This document shows, one piece after another, positions 44,061 to 55,413 of a stretch of 64,000 nucleotides of DNA. The stretch lies in assembly GCF_018873765.1 (NCBI RefSeq), contig NC_057919.1, forward strand, positions 61,642,484-61,706,483. Reading direction: 5' to 3'. The stretch is from Telopea speciosissima. Taxonomy: Eukaryota; Streptophyta; Magnoliopsida; Proteales; Proteaceae. The translations under genes were made by a program, and so were the position numbers. The notes under the pieces are model-generated. The model did no database searches. It was not told where the DNA came from and was given only the letters and a program-made list of their open reading frames with translations. The first letter of the stretch is position 1; the number at the start of each line of letters is the position of its first letter.

Positions 44061-46638
44061 ATAAGTCACTTAGAGAGCTTATTTTAGTGGAAATAAGCCT
44101 TAGAAGGGTTATGTATGTATTGGGCCTTTGATTATGTATGTTTATTTTATAATTGGCCAATCATTTTTTTTTGGTAAATGTAATTGGCCAATTTAATAAG
44201 CCTAAAATATGGGTAGATAGTAGGAAAACGAGATTTACTCCATTACTTTAGTTAGAGTCCTATTTTGAGCATGTTTTCTTTATTATTTCACTTTCCTAGT
44301 CAATTTAGGATACCTTATCAGTTAAGGATTGGGTTAGGCTTTTCTTTTTTAGTGTTTAAGATTATTTTTGAGTCTTCTATATAAGTTTGTAAGGGAAGCC
44401 AGCATGGTACACGAATTAATTAGTGAAATATTGGTTTGAGCTTTTGTGAAAATCCTGAGATGGGATAGGTGAAAGACCTAGGCTGAGATACCCTTCCCCT
44501 TCCCCATCCCCTTCCATTGGTTCTTGATTCCAAACCCAAATTCTTTCCTGATCGATTGCAAGAGTTATACAAGGCTGTTGGGATTTCTTTCAACAGATTT
44601 TTCTCATCGATTTTTGGATTACAACATCATATTCATTGTTGCAAGGGCACAACTTCATCAACTGAACTTGCAAGAACAACCCCTTCATCAACCCAAGAAA
44701 CTCTAGGGTTCCCAAAACCCTAAAGCTGTTCGATCTCTTTTTTTTCTCCCTGTTCTGATCAAGTTCTTTGACTTGGAGATTCATTCTACTGTTAAGAAGA
44801 TTAGTCAGCCCTAATTGCAGTTTCATCAGGTTATTAATTTGTGGGATTTATTTATTATTTATCTTGTAGTTACCAATTTGAGATCTCATCATTCTCTTCC
44901 AACCAATTTGAGATCCCATTGTTCTCTTTCTTGGTCACTGGAGGTTTTCCTTTTGATCCTGCCTAGGATCAGACCTATTCTAGTTCTAGTCTTACATTAT
45001 TTTAGTGTCAGAGCTATGAAGGAAAGTTCAAATCAAGCTTCTAATCAAGCTCCTATTGCTATTTTACAAGCTATTCAGTGATTATCTGAGAAGATAGATT
45101 CCATGGATAGGGAGATCAAGGAATTTCGAGGCTGCTGTTTATGGGGATTCAGCAGAAGGTGCGCATGAAGGCAGTTCTTGGTTGGGGGGAGGTGGTGACC
45201 ATGGTAGTAGAACTTCAAAGGGAATTTCATGGACAATACTGTTTTCGCCTTCCTTCTCAGTGAATGAATTATGCTTTGAACTTAAGTTTGTTAATTTCAC
45301 AGTTGTGAATGGCATAGTTGTGGTTAGATGTCCTCCACAAGTTGTAAGAGGGGAGATGGAAAGATGGAAGAATACCGGGGTTGAGCACTTCATAGGTAGG
45401 AGACCATCCTTTGTATTCACTAAAGCGGTTTTATTGGAACAGTAGAACCTTTCTGGTCATTTGGACATTAATGTGCTCGATCGTAAATATTTTGTTTTCT
45501 GATTCAATGTTGATGAAGATAAAGCAGAAGTCCTGGAGGGGGGCCATAATATGTTCAAAAACTTCCACTGATCTTGCGCCCATGGAGTCATAATTCGTCT
45601 CTGTTTAAGATTGATTTGTGCTCTATTCCTATGTGGGTTAGTTTACTTAACTTGCCTTTCCATTACTAGTTGGTTGAAGCATTAAGTATTATTGGTAGTG
45701 TAATTGGGAAGCCAATCACTACTGATAAAAGAACAAATACCAAAGAGAAGACTGTCTTTTACTTGTTTGTATATTGAAGTTTCTGCTGATACTGTCTTGT
45801 AAAAAATCAAAATGTTGTCAGAGTTGCTAGTGGTTCATCTGATGTGGCGGGTGAAATGGTTCAAAAACCTCTCAATATGGCTGGAACAATCCAAGTGCAG
45901 GAGGTGATACATCAATGGAGTAGGACATCTGTGGGTGTTGCTCAGCCTGTTAAGGCAGCGATGAGTTCTCAGCTAGTTCTTGCAGCCGGAGTGGGTGTGT
46001 TGTAATAGTAGAGTGAAATTGAAAATTTGAATTCAAATTAAAAAAATGGAAGTATTTTTGGAAAAGAGTGATTAATAGAAGGCCAGTGGGCATGTCCAGT
46101 AAAGGTAAGGAGAAATTAAAGATGAGATTTTTCTTCCTAATTCGGTGGGGGTTAATTGAGGAAGTTAATGAAGATAATAAAAAATAAGAGTTATTGGGAG
46201 AACTAGCAGGTGTTGACTTATAAGGAGATGTAGATGGAGGTAAGGGAGTTGGGTTGGAGGATAATTATGACTATGGGATTGGGAAAAATTGATGAGGACA
46301 AAATTATCACAGAAGATGCTGGCCATATTGAAGATCTTGAGGACTAGGCTAAGGATTGGTTCAAAGATTTGTTGTTTTCTAATGATGAGAAGTCCAAGAA
46401 AAAGAACAACAACAAAAAGCCTTCTCACTCTCCCAGCCCCTTCTCCATGGGCAGGATGAATCTCTGGAGTATTGTGATCTTAACAATGAAACCTCGGCGA
46501 CTGATATCTTGGATCAACCGGTCGTTGACATACATCGGGTTACAAATGAGGATGGAAACCCAATTCTGTGTGGAGCCACTTTGGGGTCTGATGAGGGAAA
46601 ATCATTTATTCATATTTTAGACTTGCACGCTAGCTACC
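44061..46638 (+). mobile_element. degraded retroelement with DUF4283-like region
   Basis: 44,061-45,000 looks like an LTR or 5' leader. A possible PBS-like sequence (TTTAGTGTCAGAGCT at about 44,999-45,013) resembles a decayed TGGTATCAGAGCT, followed by a short frame (MKESSNQASNQAP). From 45,190 the DUF4283-like coding relic begins. A coding-looking frame continues in pieces to about 46,630, exactly where the Gypsy LTR starts, so the Gypsy element probably inserted into this one. Its 3' part may lie beyond the window. The LTR versus LINE class is unresolved. Confidence 0.45.
45190..45800 (+). pseudogene. DUF4283-like gag/ORF1 relic
   Basis: The frame at 45,182-45,445 reads GHFIGRR-like residues (EHFIGRRPSFVFTKAVLLEQ) after a W. 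After a stop it continues with LDINVLDRKYFVF, then FNVDEDKAEVLEGGHNMF. This matches the order of the DUF4283 domain of plant retroelement gag-like/ORF1 proteins (RxWxx...FxVxxWxxGxxxF...F...D...VL..GPxxxxxxPL). Further on a diverged frame reads SIIGSVIGKPI-like residues (about 45,690-45,720). Several stops and shifts make it non-functional. Confidence 0.55.
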
Positions 46639-47204
46639 TGATAAACCATAAATAATTGGGGCCAACCCCGATCCACCACGTGGCATGGCATGAAGGGAGG
46701 ATAAACCAGACCTAGTTACATCAAGACCCATCTGCTAGACCTAAGAGGAAGAGGCCCAGTAGGTGACGCAAGGACCAAGGTCACCATCCAGATTTACATC
46801 ATCCTACTAGCAAAGGAACGTTATCCCAGAGGAGATGAACCTCACCTACGCACGACCCTCAAGAATCTTATCCAATACGTGAGGGAAGCACATGTCCATC
46901 TGCTAGGGAACACCTTTCCTACCCGGACTCTACCTCCCAAGAGGAGGTGATGTACTACGTGATGGACTTTACTACCAAGGAGACTATCACCAACTACCTA
47001 GACTCTTCACCGCCATACACAACTATAATTACCTAGGTAATCTACCCCATTAAGGCATCTTGAATTCCAATAATTCATCCGTTGCTCAGAGAGATCTAAC
47101 TTAGGCATCGGAGAGTCCTAAGCCGGAACCACACCGGTTCTCCCTTGTCCCTGATGTTTGTAGGTTGTGGCACTCGAAGGACCACCCGGCGATTTCTTGA
47201 CTCA
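46639..47204 (+). repeat. 5' LTR of the Tat/Gypsy element (borders approximate)
   Basis: Begins TGATAAACCATAAATAATTG and ends near ...TTGACTCA, a few bases before the PBS. The partner LTR is outside the window, so the left border is inferred from where the older coding relic stops. Confidence 0.6.
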
Positions 47205-47210
47205 ATAGAT

Positions 47211-47228
47211 TGGCGCCATCTGTGGGAA
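47211..47228 (+). other. Gypsy primer-binding site
   Basis: TGGCGCCATCTGTGGGAA closely matches the TGGCGCCGTCTGTGGGGA site common in plant Gypsy elements of the Tat/Athila type. Confidence 0.85.
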
Positions 47229-47273
47229 TGACGCTAGCCAACCATTCTACTAGCTCACTTCCTCAAGCATTTA

Positions 47274-49336
47274 ATGGCACCACGGGGTAAGAAGGCCGCT
47301 CCCTCTACCAACGCTGTGAGGGAGAGGAATGGGTCACCTCCACCGGAAAGCTCTCGTCGGAGAGCCAATGATCATGAATCCCAGCAGATGGAGAACCCAG
47401 AGAACGAGCATGTCGACGTAGTCGACCTCAATAACGAAGTAGTCGTGGAGGCAATACCTGACCCTAACGCGCCAGCAACTGTAAGTCAGATAAATGACTT
47501 ACAACGATAGATCCTCCAAGACCAAAGACTCTTTCGAGACTATCTGAGGCAGCGAGTGACGTCCCACAGTCGTAGGGTGTTGCCACCACCAAGGACAAAG
47601 CCAATCCCTCGACAGGAGCAAAACCCTAGGAGGTCACCTCCTGGGGGTGAAAGATCGGAGAGATTTGTGAGACGCGCAATTCCAACTCACCAGCAAGGAG
47701 ATCCTTTGCATCGTCCCAGGAGAACGGCGGATCTGTCGATTTGATCAGAACGAGGGGTGTCATTGACACACCAGTCGGTGGAACCCAATCAAGATGGTTA
47801 GATCAGAAGGTTAGTGTTCCAAGGGCGACTAGGAGGAAGTTGCACACCAAGGCAAAATCGGACCTATCGTGAAGAAAGTCCCTCACGTTGGCGTTAAGGC
47901 TCATCATGTCGTGACCACTCACCATCACATCAAAACTCACGGCAGCAGGAAACATCAAGGAGGGGTTGAAAGCGGGTTCACAGTGAACATGCAACCAGGC
48001 GTGACGGACAGTCATGTGAGGAGGAGCTAGATAAAAGACTCCGAGAATTGGACGAGAAGTTGGAAAGGCTAAAGAAGCAGACGAAAGGCGAAACACATTC
48101 CATACTAGGCCAACATCCATTCTCGGTGGAAATCATGGGCGCATCTCTCCCCTCCAGATTCAGGTTACCTACCTTCGAGCTGTACAGCGGCACCATGGAT
48201 CCCAATGATCCATCAACTACTTCAATAGGATGATGACCCTATATGGCGGATTCGACATGGTCTCCTACCGAGCATTCCCAGCATCCCTCAAGGGTGCAGC
48301 CACTTCGTGGTTCTCAAGGCTTAAGCCTAGGTAGATAGGTTTGTTCGCAGAACTCTACAAGCAGTTTGTCACCCGCTTTCAAAGCAGCGTCAAGCAGAAG
48401 AAGACCACAGTCAATTTGCTGAACATGGTACAGAACCCTGGGGAATCCCTCAGGGAATATGTCACTAGGTTCACAAAGGATTCCATGGAGGTCCGAGACC
48501 TAGACGACCAGACCCAGCATGCAGCCTTGGCTGGGAGCATCAGAGACTTGGACTTGATCAAGGAACTAGCATAACATGAGACCAGGACGATGAAGGAGCT
48601 TCTGGAGCGGTGCAATGAGTTTGCCAACATGGCCGAGGTACTACAAGCTCGAAAGAAGGTGATCGAGGCCAAACCACAGGACAACAAGAGATCGGCGCTG
48701 GAGGATCATAAAGAGGGCAAGAGATCGAGGACCGAACGTCGCCCAGAGAGGAATGACGGAGCTGGAAGCCCTAACTACACTCCCCTGAATACCACAAGGT
48801 CACAAATCCTCATGCAGATTCAAGACCGTGGCTTGCTCAATTGGCCGTGGCCCATGCTTGCAGGACCTGAGAAGTGAAACCCAAATAAGTATTATCTCTT
48901 CCACAATGACACAGGACATGATACGGAAGACTGCATCCAACTGAAGAGGGAGATAGAACAACTTGTAAAGGTGGGGAGCTTGAACAAATTTGTGAGAGGA
49001 GGACGAGAGGGCCGTTCGGGCCAAGGAGGCAAAGACAGTGACCGAGATAGGGAGGAGCCACGGCGTGAAGAAAGAAGAATAGATCGGGGTCGAGAGAGGG
49101 ACCGTCGGGAGGAAAGGAAGGACGGAGCGGGACCAAACAACTCCAGAGGAGCCCCAATCCTTACCATACTGGGAGGATTAGGGCAGGAGTACATAAGAAA
49201 GGCCAAAGCCCATGCTAGGTTCATGGGAGTAGCAGAGATGCCGAGTAAAGTAGCCAAGATCGAGATGGTCATCTCCTTCTCGGACGTTAACCTAGAAGGA
49301 TTGAGCTTGCCACATGAAAATGCCTTAGCTATGTAG
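47274..49336 (+). pseudogene. Gypsy gag, broken by stops
   Basis: An N-terminal frame (47,274-47,510; MAPRGKKAAPSTNAVRE) is Ser/Pro/charge-rich. The conserved retrotransposon gag region follows at about 48,130-48,570 (RFRLPTFELYSGTMDP, YRAFPASLKGAATSWFSRL, LLNMVQNPGESLREYVTRF). Downstream are HNDTGHDTEDCIQLKREIE, a zinc-knuckle-like remnant, and a long Arg/Glu/Asp-rich tract (48,990-49,130), then ILGGLGQE. Stops fall at 48,332, 48,572, 48,875 and 49,334, all in one frame from 48,335 on. A frameshift lies between the N-terminal piece and the core. Confidence 0.88.
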
Positions 49337-49783
49337 GTGGACATAGCTAATTGAGCTGTGCACAGGATGCTGGTGGACACCGGAGCATCGGTGGACGTGC
49401 TCTCACCGGAAGCCTATAGGCAGTTCGGAATCAGCTATAACCAACTCAAGCCAAAACTAACCCATTTCCACGGGTTCTCGGGTGTCATTGCCTCCATTAG
49501 AGGGACAATGGAATTGCCCATCACCGTTAGAGAGTACCCTCGGTAAATCTCGATCATGGTTAATTTCATGGTTGTGAGGTCCATAGTGTCCTTCAACGGA
49601 ATTCTAGGACGACCATCACTAGCCGCTCTCAAGGGAATAGTCTCACCAATCTACTTGAAGGTGAAGTTCCCAACAGAGAATGGAGTGGGCAAGATCAGAG
49701 GAGACCAGAAGAAAGCCAGGAAGTACTACACGAAGTTCGTCAAGAAGAACAATGGCAACGCTTGGGGGATGGCACTGTCGTAG
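49337..49783 (+). pseudogene. Gypsy aspartic protease, broken
   Basis: Contains VHRMLVDTGASVDVLS (catalytic DTGA) at about 49,355-49,402, then LTHFHGFSG, GTMELPITV and the flap/C-terminal region FNGILGRPSLAALKGIVSP. Stops at 49,352 and 49,544 interrupt it. It shares the gag frame. Confidence 0.9.
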
Positions 49784-49799
49784 AAAACCTCATCAGTGA

Positions 49800-50949
49800 C
49801 CAGAGAGACGAGCTAACGGAACAAAGAGGAAGGCCGGTGGAGGACCTCATCCCATATCCTCTTAGTGAGGACGACCTCACCAAAGTAGTGCAGATTTGAT
49901 CACTGGTAGGCGAAGAACAGAGAAACAAGCTTGGGCGATTCTTTTAGGAGAACTTAGTTGTCTTTACATGGCGATCAAAGACATGCCAGGCATACCTTGG
50001 CATACAGCCGAGCACAGATTGCACGTGGACCCAACTAGGAAGCCGATGCAGCAAAAGCGAAGGAATTTTTCCCTTGACCGATAGGCTGTAATCAAAGAGT
50101 AAGTCAAGAAATTGAGCCACTCGGGGTTCATTAGAGAGGAGAAGTTTCTGACCTGGCTACCTAATGTGGTGATGGTACCAAAACTAAACAGAAAATGGAG
50201 GATGTGCGTCGACTACACCGATCTGAATAAGACATGCCCAAAAGATGAATACCCCCTACCAAGGATCGACTTGTTGATCGACGCCACCGCAGGCCATGAG
50301 ATGCTGACCTTCATGGATGCATACTCCAGGTACAACTAGATCCTTATGAATGAGGAAGATGAGTCCTACACAGCATTTCGGACAGACAAGGAGAACTACT
50401 ATTACTGAGTCATGTTGTTCGAGTTAAAGAAAATAGGGGTGACCTACTAGAGAATGGTCAACAGGATGTTCAAGGAACAGATCGGGCACAACATGGAGGT
50501 GTATGTGGATGACATGCTCGTGAAAAGCGTCAAGGCTGAACAACACCTAGCTGACCTAGAGGAAGTGTTCGGGGTACTAAGGAAGAACTAGATGAGGCTG
50601 AACCCCGCTAAGTGCGCCTTCGGCGTGACGTCAGGGAAGTTCCTGGGCTTCACGGTCTCAGTATGAGGAATAGAGGCCAATCCATAAAAGGTCAGGGCCA
50701 TCCAGGAAATGTTGCCACCCCGAACGGTCAGGGAGGTACAGAGGCTGAATGGAAAAATCGTGGCCCTATCAAGGTTCGTGTTGCAAGTTAGGGACAAGTG
50801 TTTGTCGTTCTTCAAGACGTTGAAGAACCTCCGAAATCCTAAAGACTTCACGTGGATGGAAGAGTGCCAAAGAGCCTTTGAGGAACTGAAAAAGTATCTG
50901 GAGAGTCCACCACTGCTGGGACGCTCGGAACCTAACGAGGAGTTACAAC
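49800..50949 (+). pseudogene. Gypsy reverse transcriptase, broken and truncated by insertion
   Basis: Reads HRLHVDPTRKP, GFIREEKFLTWLPNVVMV, MCVDYTDLNKTCPKDEYPLP, TFMDAYSRYN, then the catalytic YVDDMLV (about 50,502-50,522), CAFGVTSGKFLGF and the connection/RNase H start WMEECQRAFEELKKYL. In-frame stops occur at 50,082, 50,100, 50,337, 50,406, 50,448, 50,589, 50,664 and 50,685. A one-base frame change lies near 49,970. The frame ends at the ACAAC target site of the nested element and resumes at 63,271 in a compatible frame. Confidence 0.92.
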
Positions 50950-53915
50950 TGTTACCCCCGCACCCAAAATATACCCAAATACCCCGGGGCAAATTAGACC
51001 TTACCAAAGGGTAATGCAATGGTGGCTATGGTCAACATCTATGACCTTGAACCTAATATTTTATTATAAGTGTTCCCTCGAAGTCTTAAGAGTATGGGTC
51101 AAAGCCCCGTAACTTTCTATGAAGTTTGGGCCTTGACAGCAGCAACGGAGTCACAAACGGACTAACTTGACTGATTTCGCTCGTGGATTCCCCCGTGCTG
51201 TTACTTGCCCTTTTGATTTATTTTTCTGTGGGACCCACATTCCCGTGTCTCAAACACCATGATTTGATCCCCGGACCAGATGGACCTCTATCCTTACCAT
51301 TAATTGGTCAATTGGGCCCACAAGACTTAATTTAAAATAAATAATGAGTTTTACTATGCTAACTTAAACCAAACAAACCTTAAGGACTAATAGGTCTTAT
51401 AAGACTTAAGGCTAACCCAAACATGTCCTAACTAGGTGGACCTAATGGGTTATGACTTGGGCCAAACAAGCCCTAAGGCATAATTAAACCCAAAAGACTA
51501 ACTTGTGTTTTAGGGGTGCTTAAACAAACAAGACCTAAGGCCCCTATGGTCTTTAAAAGATAAAACAAGCCTCATATTCTCTTAACTCTCCCCCTCCCAA
51601 GCAAACCGTGGAGGAGAAGAGACAAGGAAGAAGAAGAAGTGGAAGTAGGAGAGGAATGAGACGGGAAGGGAAGAAGATGGAGGCCATGCCAAGATGGTTG
51701 GTTGCCTCACATCTCCTCCTCTTGTTGTCTGGATAAGGCTTGAAGAAGAGAAGAAAAAGAAGAGATGGAAAGGAAGGGAGGAAGGAAAAGGAGGTGGATC
51801 TTCAAGGCTGGCTAGGGCTGAAATTGGAGCTCCTCTCACCAAGGTATGACGTAAACCCTTGGTACATCTCTTTTTCCATTTCTATTTTTATAGATTCCTT
51901 GAGCTTGAGCTAACCTAGGGTTCCATTTGGGACTCAAGGTTAGGCTTGACCCTTAAGGGAGTTTTAATTGTGATGACCGAACCCTAGAAGAGGTTGCTAT
52001 GAGCTGCATTGCAGCCATTATTGTTGGACCCTTGGTTTTAAACCAACAAACCCTACTTTTGGACCAAATATGACCAAATCCTTATGAGATCTTGGATCCA
52101 TGAGGTGAGCCTAGGTTCTAGTGACCCTAGGGAGACCTAAGACACCCCTTCCATGACCCTGAGTGCTGGGTGAACTCTAGGCTTCAAGCTGGAGGAAAAA
52201 CCCTGAAAAATCTCAAAAAAGAATCCCGACGGACGCACAAACGGATTCACTATCGTGGTTCCGTCCGCCAGTTCGTCTAGTGTAATCCCAGTGACTGGAC
52301 CTGAACGAATGAAGGAATGGACTTACTCCGTTGCCTCCGCCCATGGGTCTATTCCCTCTCGGGTATGTCTCAGGGATCGAACGAATGCAAGGGCGGATTA
52401 AGATGGCGCATCCGTCCGTGGATCCACTTGCTCTCGGGTGTGTCTCAGAAATCGAACAGATGCAGGAACAGATCTAAGCAAGAAGTTCCGTCCGTGGATC
52501 CGCTCCTTGTGTTTTGACCTTTTGGCCTGAACGGAGTCAGGGACGGACTCACCCTATTACTTCTGTCTGTGAGTCCGCTCGTGCTGTCTTGGTTGAAACA
52601 TAGTTTTAACTTTGGGGGCATAACATGGGACCCCTCTATACACCTCTTAATGATTGCTTTTATATTTTTAGGCTACACAACTCGATGGATAGCTGGTGCA
52701 CTGGTGAGATTCATGTCAACTACGTCGGGTGACACCCGAGTTCGGTGAGTGGATTTTGGGTGATTTTGTTGGGTTTGAATATATATATTAAGTAAACTTG
52801 ATCATGCTATTCTATCAATATAAGCATTGTGCGCATTGCATTATTTACCTCAAATGTGAATTGCTATGACTGTGATATTATTTTCACCATTGTATCAGGT
52901 GATGGTGCTGGGTGTGTCGGTACCGGAACCCCAATTTAAATCATAAAATTTACTATTTATCATCCTGATCTGTATGCGTCGTGCGGTGCTGGTACCCGGG
53001 TACTAAATGGAATGGGACGTTGATGCACCCGTAATACCTCTCGGGACAATAGGATTCGCATGTAGTATATTTGTGGCTAGGATGTTTGCTCCCTTATGCT
53101 ACAACCCTTGCCAACAGGGGTTTATGTGTTAAATAATCTGAGCACCTGTTGCTTGTGGAGGTGGGAGAAACCAGGTCAAGGGTAGTGATGGCTATCGGGG
53201 TCTGACACTGGGTCGTCTGATGGCTTTTACTAGCGTAGGCTCCCTTGTGATAATTGAGGTTTCATTGGGGCGGCGATAAGTCAAGTAACCCTTAGTGTCT
53301 CCCGAGTTATCACAGTAGCATACACTTGACTTATAGAATTGTGTAATAAGTGGAAAATGAATCTAACATTAATATGCATCATATTGCTTGAAATTGATTG
53401 TGTGTATGTATGTGCATTCCCCTTTGCTCCCTCACTAGCTAGTGTAGCTAACCCCGTTGCGCAACCCCTTTTTAGTTGATATGTAGGTAATCTCTTGATG
53501 AACACCATTGGATGCAAATCAAGTATGACTTGGATGTCGATGTACACCCAAGAATGGTGCCTTAGTGGCATGATTTATTATTTAATTTCTATATTCATCC
53601 ATAATTTTGTATAAACTTTATGTTTAATCATAAAGAGATAAATGAATGGTTACAAATATTGAAATTGTACTATGTGTTATTATTAGAGAACCGATGCTCT
53701 ATAATTCATAATATTTAATTAAATTTTGCTTTCGCTAACTCTGTAATTGGAACGATTTATTCCATTTGGGTACGTTCCTTGCTGTTATCATGACTTAATG
53801 ACAGGGTGGACTGTGGCTTGGGACACTGTATCTGTGATCCTGGTAGGTATTGGGATGACATGTGTTATCCCAGTCACCCCCTTTATTGTAAAATATCTCT
53901 CATTGAGTGGACCAC
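50950..53915 (+). repeat. 5' LTR of the LARD (right border approximate)
   Basis: Matches 60,316-63,265 with scattered substitutions and indels. Compared with the 3' LTR, about 10 bp are missing at its end (after ATATCTCTCATTG), so border and PBS are unclear. It includes a poly-purine block at 51,600-51,800 (GAAGAAG/GGAAGGA) and hairpin modules at about 51,150 and 52,230-52,600. Confidence 0.9.
52230..52600. repeat. cluster of hairpin modules in the 5' LTR
   Basis: Five imperfect units occur in about 370 bp. Each has a left arm like GAACGGATTCAC, a 12-25 bp spacer, and a right arm like GTGGATCCGCTC that is roughly its reverse complement. A further unit is at about 51,145-51,195. Confidence 0.7.
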
Positions 53916-55413
53916 AGTCTGGTGTAATCTCTTGATTTACTCTCCACAATTAGATTCTAAATTAAAAATTCAAGAACATAAATAACTATGTGCAGACATA
54001 GGAGAAGACTGAGTGTGGTGAAATGAGAACCTAGAAGATAATAGGTGAACGTGGAAATTAAGACTGGAAACATAGGCTCTTAAGTGATAATCATATTAAT
54101 GTTTGGTTGGGTCCTGAGTAATTAATTGATGGGCAATTATATGTAATAATAAAACAATGATAAACCAAATATAACCAACCCACAATGATCCAAAGATAAT
54201 CCAAAATAAGAGGAATTAAGTAAATATATAAGTATATATTATATATATATATAAAACTAAATTCAACTTCCAACACGTACGATTTTGTCCACCCAAACCA
54301 AAAGTACATACATCCACCATACTCAAAAGTTTCCAAATTAACTGATCAAAAAAAAAAAAAGGAAGAAAAGCAAGAAAGTAAAAGAAAGTCAAAAGGAAAA
54401 AGTTCCAACAAACATCCATCAAAGGATAAGAAAACAAAGGACTGATCAACACAACTTCAAATTGCTTGGAGAGAGAACTAGGCTAATCATCTGCGCCATC
54501 GCCACCACCGTGACCGAGAAAGGTGTTGATGTCACTCACTCCTCTCTCTATGCCCTCAAGACGCCGAGCCTGAGTGGAGAATTGCTTCTTGACATCATTG
54601 AAGCCCTCCAACATCCTCAGGTTCAATCGTCTGAGCCAATAGAATGTCACTTTCACCTCCCCTTGGAGCATTAGAAGTCCCTGCAGCAAATGGATCGGAT
54701 CCCATGAACTCGATGTTATCATCATCATCCTCATCATCAATATCTCTGGGTCCTCCACCCTCCCCATTCTTGACCTGCTCCCCGGAACTGTCATAATCGT
54801 AATACAATCCCATCTTCTGTATGGCATTGAACCTAAAAGGCCCCTCAGTACTTATTTCCTTGGGCTCATGGTTGAGATCAATCCTAAAGTACAGAAAGAC
54901 CCGGGTAAGCAATCTACCATATGGCAAAGTATTCTTGGGGGTAGAATTTAACACCGTATGAGCCATATACTGGATGATCACATGTGGCAGACAGATGTGC
55001 TAGCCGGTGTATAGGGCGTGTGCTAGGATTGCCGACATCAAAGGAGGCTGAGTGCTATGTGCCTTGGAAGGAGCCAAATTGGTCTTGGCCATGAATGTAA
55101 GAACCCGCTGTGAAGGAGGAAACCGGGAGAGATCTTCATTTTCATCATATTTGTTGTTGGTGAGTGTCTTGAACAACTTTTGATTATCTGCTGGAGACAA
55201 ACACTTGTTAGGATCACTACTTGGGGGATGATAGACCTTGTCACCCTCTGCGAAAACATCTAGAAGAATCCCCAACTCCACCTCATTGAAAGTAATGGTG
55301 ACCCCCTTTACAAAGGAAGTCAACTTGAAGCCATCATCGTCTTCCTTGACTAAGACTAGATTGGAGTAGAGCTCTCTAACCAGTGTGGGGTAGTAGAAGT
55401 CCGGATGAGTCAG

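Noticed and set aside
48971..49157. Arg/Glu-rich plus frame and hydrophobic minus frames
   Set aside because: The charged tract is a normal part of the Gypsy gag C-terminal region. The minus frames are its mirror.
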